NCBI GenBank assembly: GCA_029962745.1
Contig: CM057152.1
Coordinates: forward strand, 27,856,672 to 27,920,671
Direction: 5' to 3'
Length of the DNA: 64,000 nt
Source: Echinometra lucunter
Taxonomy: Eukaryota; Echinodermata; Echinoidea; Camarodonta; Echinometridae
The notes beneath the pieces were generated by a model that was given only the letters and a program-made list of their open reading frames with translations, was not told the DNA's origin and ran no database searches. Of this stretch, positions 48,161-60,652 are shown piece by piece. The position numbers and the translations under genes were made by a program. Position 1 is the stretch's first letter. Every line of letters begins with the position of its first letter.

Positions 48161-48525
48161 CAGGGTTTTCACTAGAAAAAAATCCACACACGGTTCCCAC
48201 TCTGCGCAAAGCGTGGAAGTTTCGGAAGTTTTACGGAATAACATCTAAAGTTAGGTGTGGCGGCAGTATATGCTATAGTAAAAGGATGAAAAATTCTTCT
48301 TGGTAAGCAGGAGTCGTCTGCTAATGGAATTAAAGTAAAAATACATTGCCAAAAAGTAAAACAATTCTGTGACATTTATCATTATTGTTAGGAATATATA
48401 CTCCAATATTTTTTTACCCTTGTTGCCACGCATGGTGCAGCAATTTCACACATGGTTCTTCCTTGTCTGAAACCCTTTACGCATGGTACTGGAACCATGG
48501 GTGTTATGTACTGGTGAGAACCATG
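48161..48525. mobile_element. hAT-like MITE, copy 2, perfect 8-bp target duplication
   Basis: Ends CAGGGTTTTCACTAG and CTGGTGAGAACCATG are an imperfect TIR of hAT type. GTTGCATA flanks both ends exactly (48153-48160 and 48526-48533), the 8-bp duplication expected for hAT. The interior is the reverse complement of copy 1 at 17795-18151. At 365 bases it must rely on a transposase made elsewhere. Confidence 0.92.
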
Positions 48526-48564
48526 GTTGCATATATATATTTCAAGGTATATTGGAAAGGCCAG

Positions 48565-49488
48565 TTAGTCAACCTGTAAATGTAAGATAATGAAAGATAT
48601 GGAAACACAAGGAAATATCATCATGCAACTGTATATTTTCATGAACGTATGTGTATTGTTGTATTGTAAACTGTGTAATGATTTGTGACTCAGTTCATTT
48701 ACCCTGATATTTTGAATCACATGCTCTTTGTTGTTGCTGGTTCCGAGCTTTCTGCACCAGTTCATGGCATAAACATTTTGACAAGCAGAAAGTCTGTAGA
48801 AACAAACATTTTGTCTGCATTTGGGTGTGTCCATAGAGTGGAATATTTCATTGCTGTATTCAAACAGGCCTTTATTTGAATTGTATGTGTTAACCATACA
48901 GATTGGTATCTTTGCTGGCTTAGTTATTTCACATTGTATGGACAGCCTAAACTCATCTGTATCTACACAGCATATTAAAGCTCTCAGAAACAACGAATGG
49001 ACAGCAAATATTATATATGCCCATATGCAGGGCCTTGTGACAAGCAGAGAGTGTAGAAACGGGGATTTATTATACACATCCATGGCAGAAACAAAAAGTT
49101 TTGTCTGTCTTGGTACTTGCATACATTTGCCGTCCATAAACACAGTAAGAGCTTTATGTTCACACATCTTAGCATACTGAGAAATCCCACACTGAGACAT
49201 CCCTTGCTTATTCAGAACATCAAATTGTCTCCTTATTTGCTGGTCCCCGACATGAAATATTTGTGCAAAAGTGTGCATGCTATATAGACAATGAAACCTC
49301 TTGCATGTATACACCAGATGGACACCAAGTTTCATCGAATTGGGTATATGGAATCTTGGAAAGTCCATCTGTATGGATGCACTCATAGAGTTTGGCGGGA
49401 TCTCTTTTCTAGAGCCAGACATGACAAGATTGTTTGTGTATGAAGGGTCTGACAGGGATAAACTTACAAAGTTCAGTGCACATATCAT
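48565..49488 (-). CDS. Unrecognised 307-codon ORF
   Basis: An uninterrupted ATG-to-TAA frame of 307 codons, long for AT-rich non-coding DNA. I do not recognise it. The product is rich in Cys, His, Ile and Ser, with hydrophobic stretches near its N-terminus and at about residues 155-175, and no clear signal peptide or catalytic motif. It sits 32 bases right of a hAT MITE flank and outside the piggyBac-like element. A weak internal similarity (GACAAGCAGAAAGTCTGTAG at about 48779 and GACAAGCAGAGAGTGTAGAA at about 49038 on the + strand) hints at an old duplication. It may be a single-exon gene, part of an unknown transposable element, or chance. RNA evidence and a protein search would decide. Confidence 0.25.
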   Translation of the reverse strand: MICALNFVSLSLSDPSYTNNLVMSGSRKEIPPNSMSASIQMDFPRFHIPNSMKLGVHLVYTCKRFHCLYSMHTFAQIFHVGDQQIRRQFDVLNKQGMSQCGISQYAKMCEHKALTVFMDGKCMQVPRQTKLFVSAMDVYNKSPFLHSLLVTRPCIWAYIIFAVHSLFLRALICCVDTDEFRLSIQCEITKPAKIPICMVNTYNSNKGLFEYSNEIFHSMDTPKCRQNVCFYRLSACQNVYAMNWCRKLGTSNNKEHVIQNIRVNELSHKSLHSLQYNNTHTFMKIYSCMMIFPCVSISFIILHLQVD

Positions 49489-49549
49489 ACAGAGGAAACA
49501 ATTTCTCAAGAGATTAATTTGTATGAAAATGTGAGACTGGAGATCTTTA

Positions 49550-52500
49550 TCTGTATGTTGTATCTAGAATGTACGGGTGAACTTTATATTGGGCCATTAG
49601 AAATGAAATATGTACATGTTTCATGCCATCTAGCATCATTGAAGGATAACATTCTCTCTTGTATCTTCATAGTTCCATATTTTTTTCAGAATGTCTTCTC
49701 AGATGTCACATATTGCGATTTGGGAATGGTACTGTACTGTTGACATTTGCACTGTTGATGTTTCATTTGTCACAGATGAAACTGATACCTGTATTGATCA
49801 TGATCAGTTTGCCTGTATAATAGGAATAATGGTGCTCCAAAATCCAAATATTGTTCTGAGAAGAAAGAAAGAAAGAAGAGAAGAGATCCTGTTTTCAAAA
49901 CTTTTTTTCATGTGTGTGTGTCCCTCTCCCCCTTCAAAAAAGAGGTGACTTTATATATTCAGATCCTTCATCTGCTAAAAATCTGTGTTGTTGAGCAACA
50001 TTTTCAAAATTTGTTGTGGGACTAGTGTCAAACATGTTACCATGCATTGTTCTGATTTGAAAATTGAAATGAGCCTATTTGATATTTATTCAATGAGATA
50101 TAAATTCTTTTAGTAGTTGAAAACTTGAAATATTGCTTTAATTTGTTGCTGTGTATATTAATCCATACAAAGTCATAACAAGCCTTGCAACAGACTTTGA
50201 AATAAAGGTCATTGTTAACTATCCTGCTTTCTCTTCCTCAAATTACCTGGTGTATTTATGCCAAAAACAACCAAAAAAGGCTGTGTGAGTGAAGTTATAG
50301 TACATACTATGAGCATTGCCCTTTTCTCACTTTTGCGTTGACACCACATGGAATGTTCTCTGAGAGATAGCGGCAGATAAAGAGACAAAACATAGAAAAA
50401 GCACGGAGTGCAGAAACCTCATCAGGTTAGCGATAGTACGCTTGATAATTAGAGAGGAAATCTTTTGTGACAGCCAACGATAATGTACAAGTCGAAACAT
50501 CCTGTGCCGCGCTCTTGATTTCTAGCCAAACCTGTGAAGAGATGTTCTAAATTTTGCCGGGTGAGCGGAAATCGGGAGAGTTTGGAGGCCCGATTACCGA
50601 GTTCCTGGATAAGCATTTGATCTTTTGCAAGAAAGATTAGGGAGTACGAAATAGAAATCTCACCATGCTGGCCTGGAAAAGGAAGCTACTTTATATTGCC
50701 TTTGTCTTGACTTGTGTGAACTTATATTTCAATTTTGTTTTGTATAAACCCTCTTGACCTACTTTCTAGCTAATGATAGCCCAGATGATATATTTAGCTG
50801 ATCTGTGACTTTGAAGACGATCAAATAGGTTTTTTCTTTTTGCTGTGAAAATATTAGCAGGCATGCACTAAATTATATTTTTGGAATGGTATAAAGACAG
50901 TCCGATGATTTTTGTTTCAAAAGTATTTTAGCTTTGTTGTCGTTGCTGATTTATTAGGACAACTGTGTAATGCAATTGAAGTATCGACCCCTCTATAGCT
51001 CAGTGATTAATCAAATTAGGAAAACAAGGCAAAATCCTTTTCTGGACAAGACAATAGCAACCCATCAAAGAGGATATCATTCAGACAAGGCCACCAGACG
51101 TAAGTCAGCTTTTTTTTTTTTTTACCAGCTTAATGGGAGCCTTAAATCTAAACGAAAACATAAAGCTAGACACAAATCCATTTTTAAGGTAGAATGTTTG
51201 AATTTAAATTAAAGAAGTTACAAGAAGAGGGAATTTATGCTTTCCAGCTGGACAATATTATGAATCTTGCCAATTTAATATTGAATTTTACCTTTAAGTA
51301 AGAACATCAAAGAGCTCAATCAGTTCTCACATGCAGGGTGGATCAAAAGTCATAAACCAGTGGTGCACAAATACCAGCTGTCTACATATTATCCCATACA
51401 TCATACAACAAATTTGCCCCGTATGTATGCATATATATTTCCTGTGATGCTTTGTCAGCTAACAGATCGGCTGAAGACAGTCGAGTTCCTGATGCTTACA
51501 TGTAGACGGAGGAAAATCAATAAATCCATAGGTTGAAAACACAAACCCAACCTCATTTGAAAGCCAGGAAGCTGTTTGAATATTAGGGAACATGGGGGAA
51601 TCTCAAAAAACATTGTGTGAATTGCAGAAAAATAGCTAGAGGGGTGAACATGATGTGCAGGCTCTTCATGAACTTAAGGAATCCTTAACCGGTTGGATAT
51701 GATTTGATGTTGGTATAAAAACATAGACTCTAGTCCCGAGTTATCTTGGGCATACATGTAGTACTGAAAGGGTTAATGGATTATCAGTGTACATGTAGAC
51801 TGTCAAAGGAACAATGCAGGTTAGAAGTGCTATCATCAAAATGATTGCATTGCAATTATCTGTCATTGTTCCTGTCTCATAAATTTGTTCGAGTAAAACA
51901 ACAAAAATGTTTAGTGTATATTGTTTAGCTCTCTAAGGCCATGACAGTCATACTTGTGTTGTATATTTCAGCTTGCATTTTAGAGGTGCTTTATTTATGC
52001 ACCAGTTCTATTTTAAACAAGGTGTCTCTAGCTCTCTTTTTAAAGTACAAGGGCATTTGAGGCTTGTCATATATTCATGGCAAGAATGCATGTATGCAAC
52101 CACATGCTGTGTTATCCCTGTGACAATAGTACTAGCAAATACACATCTATATCAATAATCTATAGACTTATGCTCTTGTTGTTGCAAATATTTGGCAGAA
52201 AGTTCATTTATTAGGATTATTAAACATAGGATTATCCTGAAAGAGGAATGTACTTCCTGCTGTACTGAGTTTTCACACGCCTCCAGACATAACGATGTCT
52301 CTTGTGTTCTTTGGATTTTATGAACAGCTTTATGATGAATATGTACTGTACCTTTTCGGGGGAGTATTTGTATGATTTGAGCCTAATTTGAAGGTGACTG
52401 ACTTTTGTCACTTTTAATTAATTTTAATGAATGAGGGGCTACAGTCATTATGACGATTCTCCTTGTCAACAAATTTTGATCTAAAAGTGAGTAAACGAAT

Positions 52501-54514
52501 CCGGTCAGGCTTCACCGATAGTGTATGGATTGGTGGTTGAAATTGAACACATCTGTGTAATTTGGAGGATCAATGTTTACACACAAAATTGTAGGATGTA
52601 TCATGTATCCTAGAATTCCTATTGCATGACTCATCAGCAAGCAGATTGAATCACTCACAAAAAAGGGGATGTCTGTGAACAGTTCATTACAATCTGCATA
52701 AGGTTTTTTTTTGCAAATAAAGGCTTATTCAGTTATGCTATGGTAAACTGTATCAACAAACAAACAAACAGACAAACAAACAAACAAAACAATTAAATGG
52801 ATGACAAGCGGGAGTGAGTGACACAACAGGGAACCTACGCATATTTCTTATCCAGGGCCGTACGCAGAAGAAGAAGAAGCTCGAAAGCAAGGGAGTGAAG
52901 CGACCGAGCTGGTCTGGAGGGCGCTTTTGCATTTTCAAAAGTGAAATTGAAGGATTTGGTGCATATTTTTCATGGTTTGTGAAAATTTACAGTAAAAAAA
53001 ATGTAAGTTTTTAAAATTTCAGGGGGGGGGGGGGGCAACTGCCCCCCCCCCATGTCCTTACCTGTGTGTATAACATACAAAACTCTGAAACTCAGTTTTA
53101 GACCCCCGGTTTTTAAAGCTTTTACTGAGCAGTGCATGCTGTAATTAATGTACTGCAAATATTTCTGCATTTCAAGTGAACAAGCCTTAAGGGAACCAAA
53201 AGAGTGTGAAAGAGACAGACAAATGGGGCAGACAGTACAGACAGAGATTGATTTTTCTCTTTTGTTTTTGTTTTTTGAAGGGGGAGATCAAGGAGGGGAG
53301 AGCAAAGAAAGAGATATATAACAAAGAAAGTCTGTGGGTAGGGTAAAATAAAAATATGAACCTGAAAGATTCCACTTTGTTCACATCATGGACTCTTGTA
53401 CTCTTCTGTTTTCCTGCTAGCCTACTTTGCCTGTTATGTCCCAAAATACAGGTTTTCAATATGTTTGTACATGTACATACTATATTTTACACAAAATGCA
53501 CCGTGTGCAGTAAAGGGAATTTAGTATTTTCTTGTTATTTTCACAGTAGGGTGGAACCTCGTTATAAAGAACAATATTATAGTAATAAACTCTCGTTATA
53601 ACAAGGTAATTTTGCTGGTCCCACTTCTTTGTATTTTTTTGTTTTTTAGCCCTGATATAACAAGGTTTCGATATAAAGAGGTAATTTCCTTGGTCCAGAG
53701 GAGTTTGTTATAACAAGGTTTGCCTGTATTGCTCTGGAGGTATTGGTCAATGGTCAAACTGATTCACTTTGTGTACATGCAGATTCATTTCCATAACACT
53801 TTCCCACCCCGTCATCATCACTTCTAGGCCTGTAATACCTTAAAGACAATTAGGAAACAGCTGCATGCAGGGATTATCACATTATTTTTTGCTCACACAG
53901 AATAGCAACTACAGTGTATGTCATATACTTTGAGGTATCCAGCACTCCTATTGGGGCTGACATATAGTCGGCAGCTTCCACATCATTTGCATATTACTGT
54001 AGGATGAGGAAATTAAGCTTGATAATGTCTTCATAATAATGATCTGAATGAGAGCATACACTGGGCCTCTGTGATTATTTCCAGGAATCGTTAGCTTCAA
54101 GGTTGTCTTTCAGTTCTCTCCGCCTAACTATCTATTTAATTGTTTTCAATTTCATTTATGATGGACATAAATCATTTGTGTCATAGTTTTGGTAAAGGTT
54201 GAGTCTATACTCATGCGTGCACTCCTTGATTTCTTATGTCCTGAGTATAGAATGCAATTCATACATTCTGTTGTCACATTTTCTAGGAAGAAAATCATTG
54301 GCCTCCTTTTCACTGTTTTGCATTTTCAGTGAATATGATTTAATAGGAAGAGACTCAAAATTTGAAAACTTATATGTGTAATTTGGAACGGAAAGGGTAC
54401 TTTTATTTGTTTTCAAATGACATTATATAATGTCCCACATGTATGTATATTTGTGAGATTGTTCTGTCATTATTTAATTTTTTTCCTCCCCTTTTTTATT
54501 TTCCCCAACCATAG
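49550..54514. other. Non-coding region upstream of the SIPA1L-like gene
   Basis: No gene recognised. A (CAAA)n run lies at about 52754-52790. A segment of about 52850-53055 begins CCAGGGCCGTACGCAGAAG and ends in a G tract (53023-53036) followed by a C tract (53042-53051); this looks like a dispersed repeat. Slightly higher GC at about 50480-50640 has no further support as a promoter. Confidence 0.45.
53545..53722. repeat. Dispersed repeat with TATAACAAGG words
   Basis: CTCGTTATAACAAGGTAATT and CGATATAAAGAGGTAATTT start two related units of about 85 bases, followed by a third partial unit GTTATAACAAGGTTTGCC. The wording suggests a degenerate tandem repeat. Confidence 0.6.
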
Positions 54515-55025
54515 ACGGATTTGCTTTAATTCAAAGTCCTGTTTGCCAGACCACTCTGCTACTGCACTGACCCGCTTGACCTGGAAACAATGATCAAGGG
54601 ATGAGTTTGTGATTACTGGCAGACCGTCCGTCACAACTGTCCATACATGGCTTCTCTCTGCTGACAATCAATGCTTACTCAACCCCCAGACTAGGAAGGA
54701 AAGGGGCGACTCAACACAGAAGCAGAGCTGTTGTTTTTGGCCAGGAAGCTGTTCCGTGTGATTGCCATTCTCGTCCAGATCTTGGACAGTGCAGCATGCG
54801 TCTGGCCTTGTGTGGATTACTCTCAAGTGGATTGGGTCATTCTCTACAAAGCTTTTATATTTTTATGTGAATCATTCTGTGACATACAGAAGAAAATGAA
54901 TTATGATCGACAGTAACGATGTTGATGCAGACAAAGAAATGATTAGTTTGTTTACGGTGTGAGAATCATCTCAGTTTATGTTGTAGTCGAGGGAAAGATA
55001 AGGTGATTGTGGTGCATGGCTGAAT
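54515..55025 (+). other. Probable 5' UTR part of the first visible SIPA1L-like exon
   Basis: A pyrimidine-rich tract ending CCCCAACCATAG gives a good splice acceptor at 54513-54514, so an exon could start at 54515 and run into the coding part. A second possible acceptor (TTGTAG, exon from 54987) would give a much shorter leader. An in-frame TAA at 54999-55001 closes the frame just upstream of the start ATG. Several upstream ATGs lie in the longer version. The promoter and any earlier exons are not identified. Confidence 0.45.
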
Positions 55026-55042
55026 ATGGCCACAGCCAGTAG
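55016..55042 (+). promoter_or_regulatory. Overlapping upstream ORF at the SIPA1L-like start
   Basis: An ATG at 55016 opens an eight-codon frame that ends at TAG 55040-55042, overlapping the main ATG in a different frame. Its context is weaker (T at -3, G at +4) than that of the main start (A at -3, G at +4). Leaky scanning would let ribosomes reach the main ATG, so a mild translational brake is possible. This is inference. Confidence 0.35.
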
Positions 55043-56393
55043 AGGAGTACATGGGAACTACGTACACAGTGGAGTGGTACAACCTGAGCTGATCCAGTCA
55101 GCTAGACAAAGTGCGCAGGAGATGGCTGATTACTATCACAGCAAGGTGGTACAAAACGGTCATTCCTCATCATCTCAACCATCAGAAGACAACTATTACA
55201 GGCCAGGCTCAACTACACAGAGCCAAGGCAACGGATATCAGTCAGGGAGTACAGTATCTAGGGGTGTGAGTACCCCAAGGAGTGATAGCCGTTCGTGGGA
55301 AAGGAGCAGTGGTGATAGCGCTAATGGTCAACTTAGTTTGACTACTGGCCAGTTTCGAGCAACTCCCATTAAGGTTGATTTCCAGACCAACGACGATACG
55401 TCAGAGGTTTCAGTTTCAGATAATGAGAAGGAGTACCACAAGGAACTTATGTCATCAACACAAGACTTGCTTGCCAGGCAGAGCCCTTGGCTGAGGAGTA
55501 AAGAGGAAGCTAGGCAGTACTGGAGAGATGAAGAGAAACGGACTCACAGATCTCCTCAACATAGGAGGCACAACACCAGCCCAGACGGCAAATACTTTGA
55601 GCCTGCTCTTGGGGTGGTCAGTTCCTCGACAGAGAGTCATCGAACCCTAGCGTTGACCACCGATAATCTCAGGAAGTTTAACCGTGGGGGTGACTTACCT
55701 CGCATGCCTCTGACGCAAAACTTGAGGCGTAGCATGAGTAACTCGACGCTAGACATGATCGAGAAAACAGACTTCACTGCAGCAGCTGTTACAAGAGAAT
55801 TTGGGAGCACATCCTCAATAGATGTCCAGAGTACAGGAGGAGAAAGTTTCTTTAGAATGCTGCAGGACTATAAGACTGTGGATGAACGCAGTCCAGCACC
55901 ACCACAGTTCAAGCAGCTAATCCAGGGTCGTGTCAACTCTGTCCATGATGGACGCAGCAACACAGCCCCATTGCCAAGGGCCCAGCAGACCCCGCAGGCA
56001 CCACCAAAGCAACGCAGTACTACCATCGAAAGAAGCCAAACCATACACAGTCCTAAACAACCTCGCAGGTACCCAAGCAAACGAGAAAAGAGGGACAGAA
56101 CTAAATCATACTCAAACAGCGAGCGCAGGCATGAGGGTTCATTCTTTAGGAAGCTACGGAAAGGGGAGAGAGGTGACATTGCCAAAGAAAACCATGATAA
56201 TAGAACTGCTGATGAAATGCTTGAAGCAAGAATTGAAGAGGGTGTTAGGAGGAGAGCATTTGAGCATTATGATGTACAGAGCTTACACTTTGAACTTGGG
56301 GATATAACCAGGAGTAGTGACTTAATTGCTAAGGGCAACATGACAACAGGAGCATCGGCAGCTTCCAGGGCCAGTGCCACCAATACACCAGAG
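55026..56393 (+). CDS. SIPA1L: SIPA1L/SPAR-like Rap GTPase-activating protein, coding exon 1
   Basis: This exon encodes residues 1-456 of a signal-induced proliferation-associated 1-like protein. Family members (SIPA1L1-3 in vertebrates) stimulate GTP hydrolysis by Rap1/Rap2 and act at synapses, junctions and the actin cortex. Visible hallmarks are REFGSTSSID (257-266), SFFRMLQDY (274-282), RSPAPPQFKQLIQGR (288-302), SFFRKLRKGE (372-381), HYDVQSL (414-420) and MTTGASAAS (439-447). The rest is Ser/Arg/Gln-rich and probably disordered, with a basic cluster at about 345-385. The ATG has a strong context and an in-frame stop 27 bases upstream. The donor GAG|GTGAGT ends the exon in phase 0; reading on gives a stop after four codons. 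The paralogue and exact orthology cannot be assigned without a tree. Confidence 0.93.
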
Positions 56394-57504
56394 GTGAGTA
56401 TTTTATGAGGATATGTGCAGAAGCACTCCATTGTGAAACAAACAACAACAAAAAAAGAAAAAGAAAATAAAAATCCATAATTCATGTAAATACAACCATT
56501 TCTGTCGATATTAAGAGAAATTTTTTACTGGGAGTGTTCAAAGATTACAGATTATTATGTGGAAAACGAATTTTATTGTGTCAATTTTAGAGTTGATAAA
56601 TCTACAGTATATTCAGCAGTAACAATAAGGATTTCCTATAGCCTGATACATATAACATGACAAAAGTGAGAGAGTACAATTATTTGCATTTCTCAAAATT
56701 AATGAACTAGACATTGTTTGAATGCTTTACAATAAATAATTTTGCACCATACATAAGCTTCAGTCAATGCTACATGTAAGTGACTGTACCCCAAGTTACA
56801 TGAAAGGAATGTATCCCAGTATTGTAGTAAATCCTATAGCTCTGCAAAAGTGAAGCAAGAGAATATAAGAACACTGTATCTCTATGTTTAGCGTATGGCA
56901 TTACTTTTGCCTGAAGGATCATGTCATTCTCTGGTCATTACCCTATGAAGAACTCACTTGGTACAAGGGAAATCCTGTGACAGATGATATTTTTCTAAAT
57001 AATATGATCCAATTAGCTATCCTCCCCATCACCAAAGTGCAGAATTGAAAAAAAAAAAAAAAAAGAAATGACATAGAAATACATGTATATGCGGAGATAA
57101 AATATGTAAAATGACTCTTTTTTAAAGAAGTGACATTGAAGCAAGCTGCACAATAAATTGGTTCAGAGATTGTAATCAGAGAGGGATCATTGATAATATG
57201 AATGATATTAGAACCAATCATATTTTTAATGGATGGTATGATACTTATTTCTTGAGAAATCCATGTAGTGACTTTGATATAATGTGAGATATGAATTTAT
57301 TGACATTGTTCACGGAGCTTTCCCCTTGCAATCACTGCTGTTCTGCATATTGTTTTTTTTTAAATATGTTTTTAGTTTAAGGGGAGCTGTTGCATCCTTC
57401 CTCCCCCCAAAAGGATAAGTTATTACAATTAATGTATATTTAGATGAGAGCTATTCTATTTTAACATATTTTGATACTTTGTTACATTTTGTCTGAACGT
57501 ACAG
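56394..57504 (+). other. Intron 1 of the SIPA1L-like gene
   Basis: GTGAGT to ACAG. AT-rich with a poly-A tract at about 57049-57064. No nested gene. Confidence 0.9.
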
Positions 57505-57671
57505 GGGAGTGTAGAGGATCTTTTAACCACTGAAGAACAAGATACTAGTGACAAGCAGAGCAACGATCTTCTCAGTAGCTGCCCTTTCTTCCGCAATGAG
57601 ATTGGCGATGAAGTAGAACCTAGGGTGACCCTCTCCAAGATGGGCATGCTAAGCACTAGAGCTATGAGGAG
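57505..57671 (+). CDS. SIPA1L: SIPA1L-like coding exon 2
   Basis: 167 bases encoding residues 457-511 and two bases of codon 512. The peptide starts GSVEDLLTTEEQ and contains SSCPFFRNEIGDE and PRVTLSKMGMLSTRAMRR. The acidic stretch followed by a PFFRNEIG block is typical of the family upstream of the RapGAP domain. Acceptor ACGTACAG|GGG; donor GGAG|GTAAGG. The phase (0 in, 2 out) fits the neighbouring exons exactly. Confidence 0.92.
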
Positions 57672-60652
57672 GTAAGGATATAACTGAAAAGCACCATCAT
57701 TGTCCATGTTGGATAGACTAGGAGATGGAGGAGGGGCCGCATTCAATTTAGTACTCAAAATTTGTCAGTTTTTCACTTGGCATATTGCTTGGCTATTAAA
57801 GTGGCTTAACTTGTATTCAGACTGAATCTGCAGATTTTGCTTCAGCAAGCAGACTTTAAGGCAAAATAAATACTGAAGACCTTTGTGATTTCATTCCATG
57901 GCTGAGGTTTAATCCAAAACCATAGATTGAAATAAACATCTTTCATGAACGTGGGCCAGAAAGTCCATTTATAAGAAAAAAACAAACATAGTAAAGGCGT
58001 TAAATTGAAAGCTCAGTAATAAAATTTACTTTTCCCAGCATACAACCTGCATGCTTCCAAAATGCCTCCAAAGGCTTCCAAAATACTTGGCTTGAGTCTG
58101 CGAGGGGGGCTGTCTAAAGTCCCTTTCACAATTGGTTGTGTGACTGTTTACGACCATTTTCGATTATGTGCAACATAAATTGTTACCAAATGGTCGCAAA
58201 CGATCGCACAACCAATTGTGAAAGCCCCTTTAGACACTCAACTCACTTTAGATACAGATATGTAATGTGCAGTGTCCTAAAAACTCTGCGGATTACTGCG
58301 ACATATGTGAACAAGCCTTAAGAGTGAGTATAAATTAGCAGTCCTTAAAGCTCAAGGACCCCCAGCCTTATATTTTAGTCAACAGGAAGCAACATGGTGG
58401 AAATGTTGCTACAATTTTATTGTGTTGCTATTAAGTCCATGGTTGTGTGGCTAATTGCAAATGGCGCCAAGATTCCTGATAGCCAGGAATCTTGATTTTT
58501 GTAGGAATACTCATGCATGTGCATGTATGTGCTTAATATTACACATTGTCTCTCTCACAACATGGTGTCACAGTTTGGAATCGCATGACACATCTTTTTA
58601 TGACCTCTTTAGATGATTTCATAATTAATTCACTCCTTATTTTTAGATTGATTTATAGAGGATGAAAGAAATTAAGGAGGAGGAATTGATTATAAGGTCA
58701 TTGTTTTAAACTTTTAAGTTTAATATTGGATGGTGAAGAGGGCCAGGAAGAGTTGAAGTACAAGTATAACAGGGCTTTAGTTCTGATACTGCTCTTCATG
58801 CAGCCAACATAAAGTACTAATGTTAATGCGATCGCTAATGTATATGTCTACTGTAACATTGAAATCATACCAGACAGATATTTGGTGTTAATTACAAATC
58901 CATTCCGGTGCATCAGATTAATGCCATTGTGATCACATGGCATGTCTGTTGCCACAGCCAAACATGCCAGAAAATAGATTTGTGATCACAATGCAGCGCA
59001 TGTCTGCGTGTGTTCAGCCAAATGAAGGAGGCTGATATCAGTGTATTGCAATACATCTACATGTCTCCAGAACCAGCTAAGTATGCCTAGGTTCATTTGC
59101 TGAATGTCATATTTAATTGCCTGGATTGATTAGTTTTCATTTAAGTTTTACTGTCCATGCAGTCTAAGATCTTATGCTGCATAGATAGCATATCAGGGAA
59201 AAAATTCATTAATTTTTTTCCGGGGCTACTTTTTGAGCCCATCCGCCCAAATTTTCTACATTGTATTACAGTTTACATTGGACCCTATGAGAATTTCAGG
59301 GGCTCTTTTTTAGTTTTCCAGGGCTCTTTTTGGCATTTCAGGGGCGAATTCGCCCCGAGCCCTTATGTATTTTTTCCCCTGTAGTATATTGACTCATCGA
59401 GACATCTCAAAAAAATATGTGAACAACAATTTTTCCTCTCAGTTTGAAGTCTTCAGAATGAAATATCATTAATGGGGCAAATTTGATGAAAAAATGTAAA
59501 CTATGGTATTAACTTATCCTAGAGAGATATCATACTTGGTATTGACAGCAAATTGTTATAACCTGGTTGCTCTACACAGTTAAGCCAGATAGAGGAAGGC
59601 TTATACAGCTAAGCAAAATAAGATTTGGTATGGATACACTCCCAGACTAATATCTTTGTGATCACAAACCATGTCTGCTGTTGTCCAGGTGGGCATGCAG
59701 ACTATGTCTGGTATGGATGGTAGAGGGTCGTTGCCAGGAGGGGCACCGGTAATCAACGCTGAATGGTGCTAATTGCTCCATGCAGTGCCTGTAATGCCAG
59801 TTGGATCACATCCAGTGCTCTGGGTTGAGTGGGGGGTTGAACCTGTGATGGGGGTGGTATGAAGGTCAACGAACTGAAGTGGGAATGGGGGTGGTATTTA
59901 GTGAGTTAGTGTGGCAGAGTTAACTGTGACCCGGATGAATAAGAACAGAGAGTTGCTTCTACTGTGAAGGTTAATTGAGGTGGTCTTTATGGACAGGTTT
60001 CCTTTAGTACATGCACCAATGAGAAACCACATTGAAGGGAAACAGAAAATGTGGCCTTTATAGACAGGTGATTGTTATAGACAGGTGGTTGCTAATGCAG
60101 GTTTGATTGTATTATTTCACAACTATGATACAGTAAATATAATGATAAAAGCGACAATTGGGTGTATCTTCAGAAAGAGGAAGGACTACAGGAGGGGACT
60201 TATTTTCATAATTTGGCTTTGATACTTTTGAAACATTTGATTGAAATTACCCAATCAAACTATATTGAAAGTCTTACCCAGCCAAAACAGCATTTTGTCA
60301 CCTAGAAAACTTTATTGCATTATAAAAACTAATAACTAATATCACAAGAAAAGATCTACAGGTAATACTGATTTCAAATTAAAAATGTTATATTTGTATT
60401 AAAAATTCTACCTTATGGAAATATTAAGGCAGCATCGATATATCTCCTTTACATTTTCCCCCAACTGAAACAATGCTAGTTATTTCATGTACACATATTG
60501 AGATATTCCATAGAGATGACAATCTAGTTGACAATCTAGTTGACTTTTCATAGCTGTTCTCTCATCCATTACTAACATGAACCTATGCATGATCAAATAC
60601 ATTTATTTGATGACCAAATCACTCGAATCATCTCTTCCTACCATGTCACCAG
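57672..60652 (+). other. Intron 2 of the SIPA1L-like gene
   Basis: GTAAGG to CACCAG. Contains the MITE at 58111-58236. At about 59983-60113 (TTATAGACAGGTGGTTGCTA and related words) it holds a repeat related to the fragment at 4912-4967. No nested gene. Confidence 0.88.
58111..58236. mobile_element. 126-bp MITE in intron 2
   Basis: TGTCTAAAGTCCCTTTCACA...GGTTGTG at the left and its inverse ending GAAAGCCCCTTTAGACA at the right form a 30-bp TIR with few mismatches. The core adds a smaller mirrored pair (GTTTACGACCATTTT and AAATGGTCGCAAAC). No clear target duplication. Confidence 0.85.

Noticed and set aside
56394..56408. Read-through end of exon 1 (four residues then stop)
   Set aside because: GTGAGT at the exon edge is a strong donor, and the next exon continues the family sequence in phase.
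60585..60652. Upstream extension of coding exon 3 to the ORF start
   Set aside because: The extra peptide has no SIPA1L similarity, and only the acceptor at 60651-60652 restores the split codon from exon 2.
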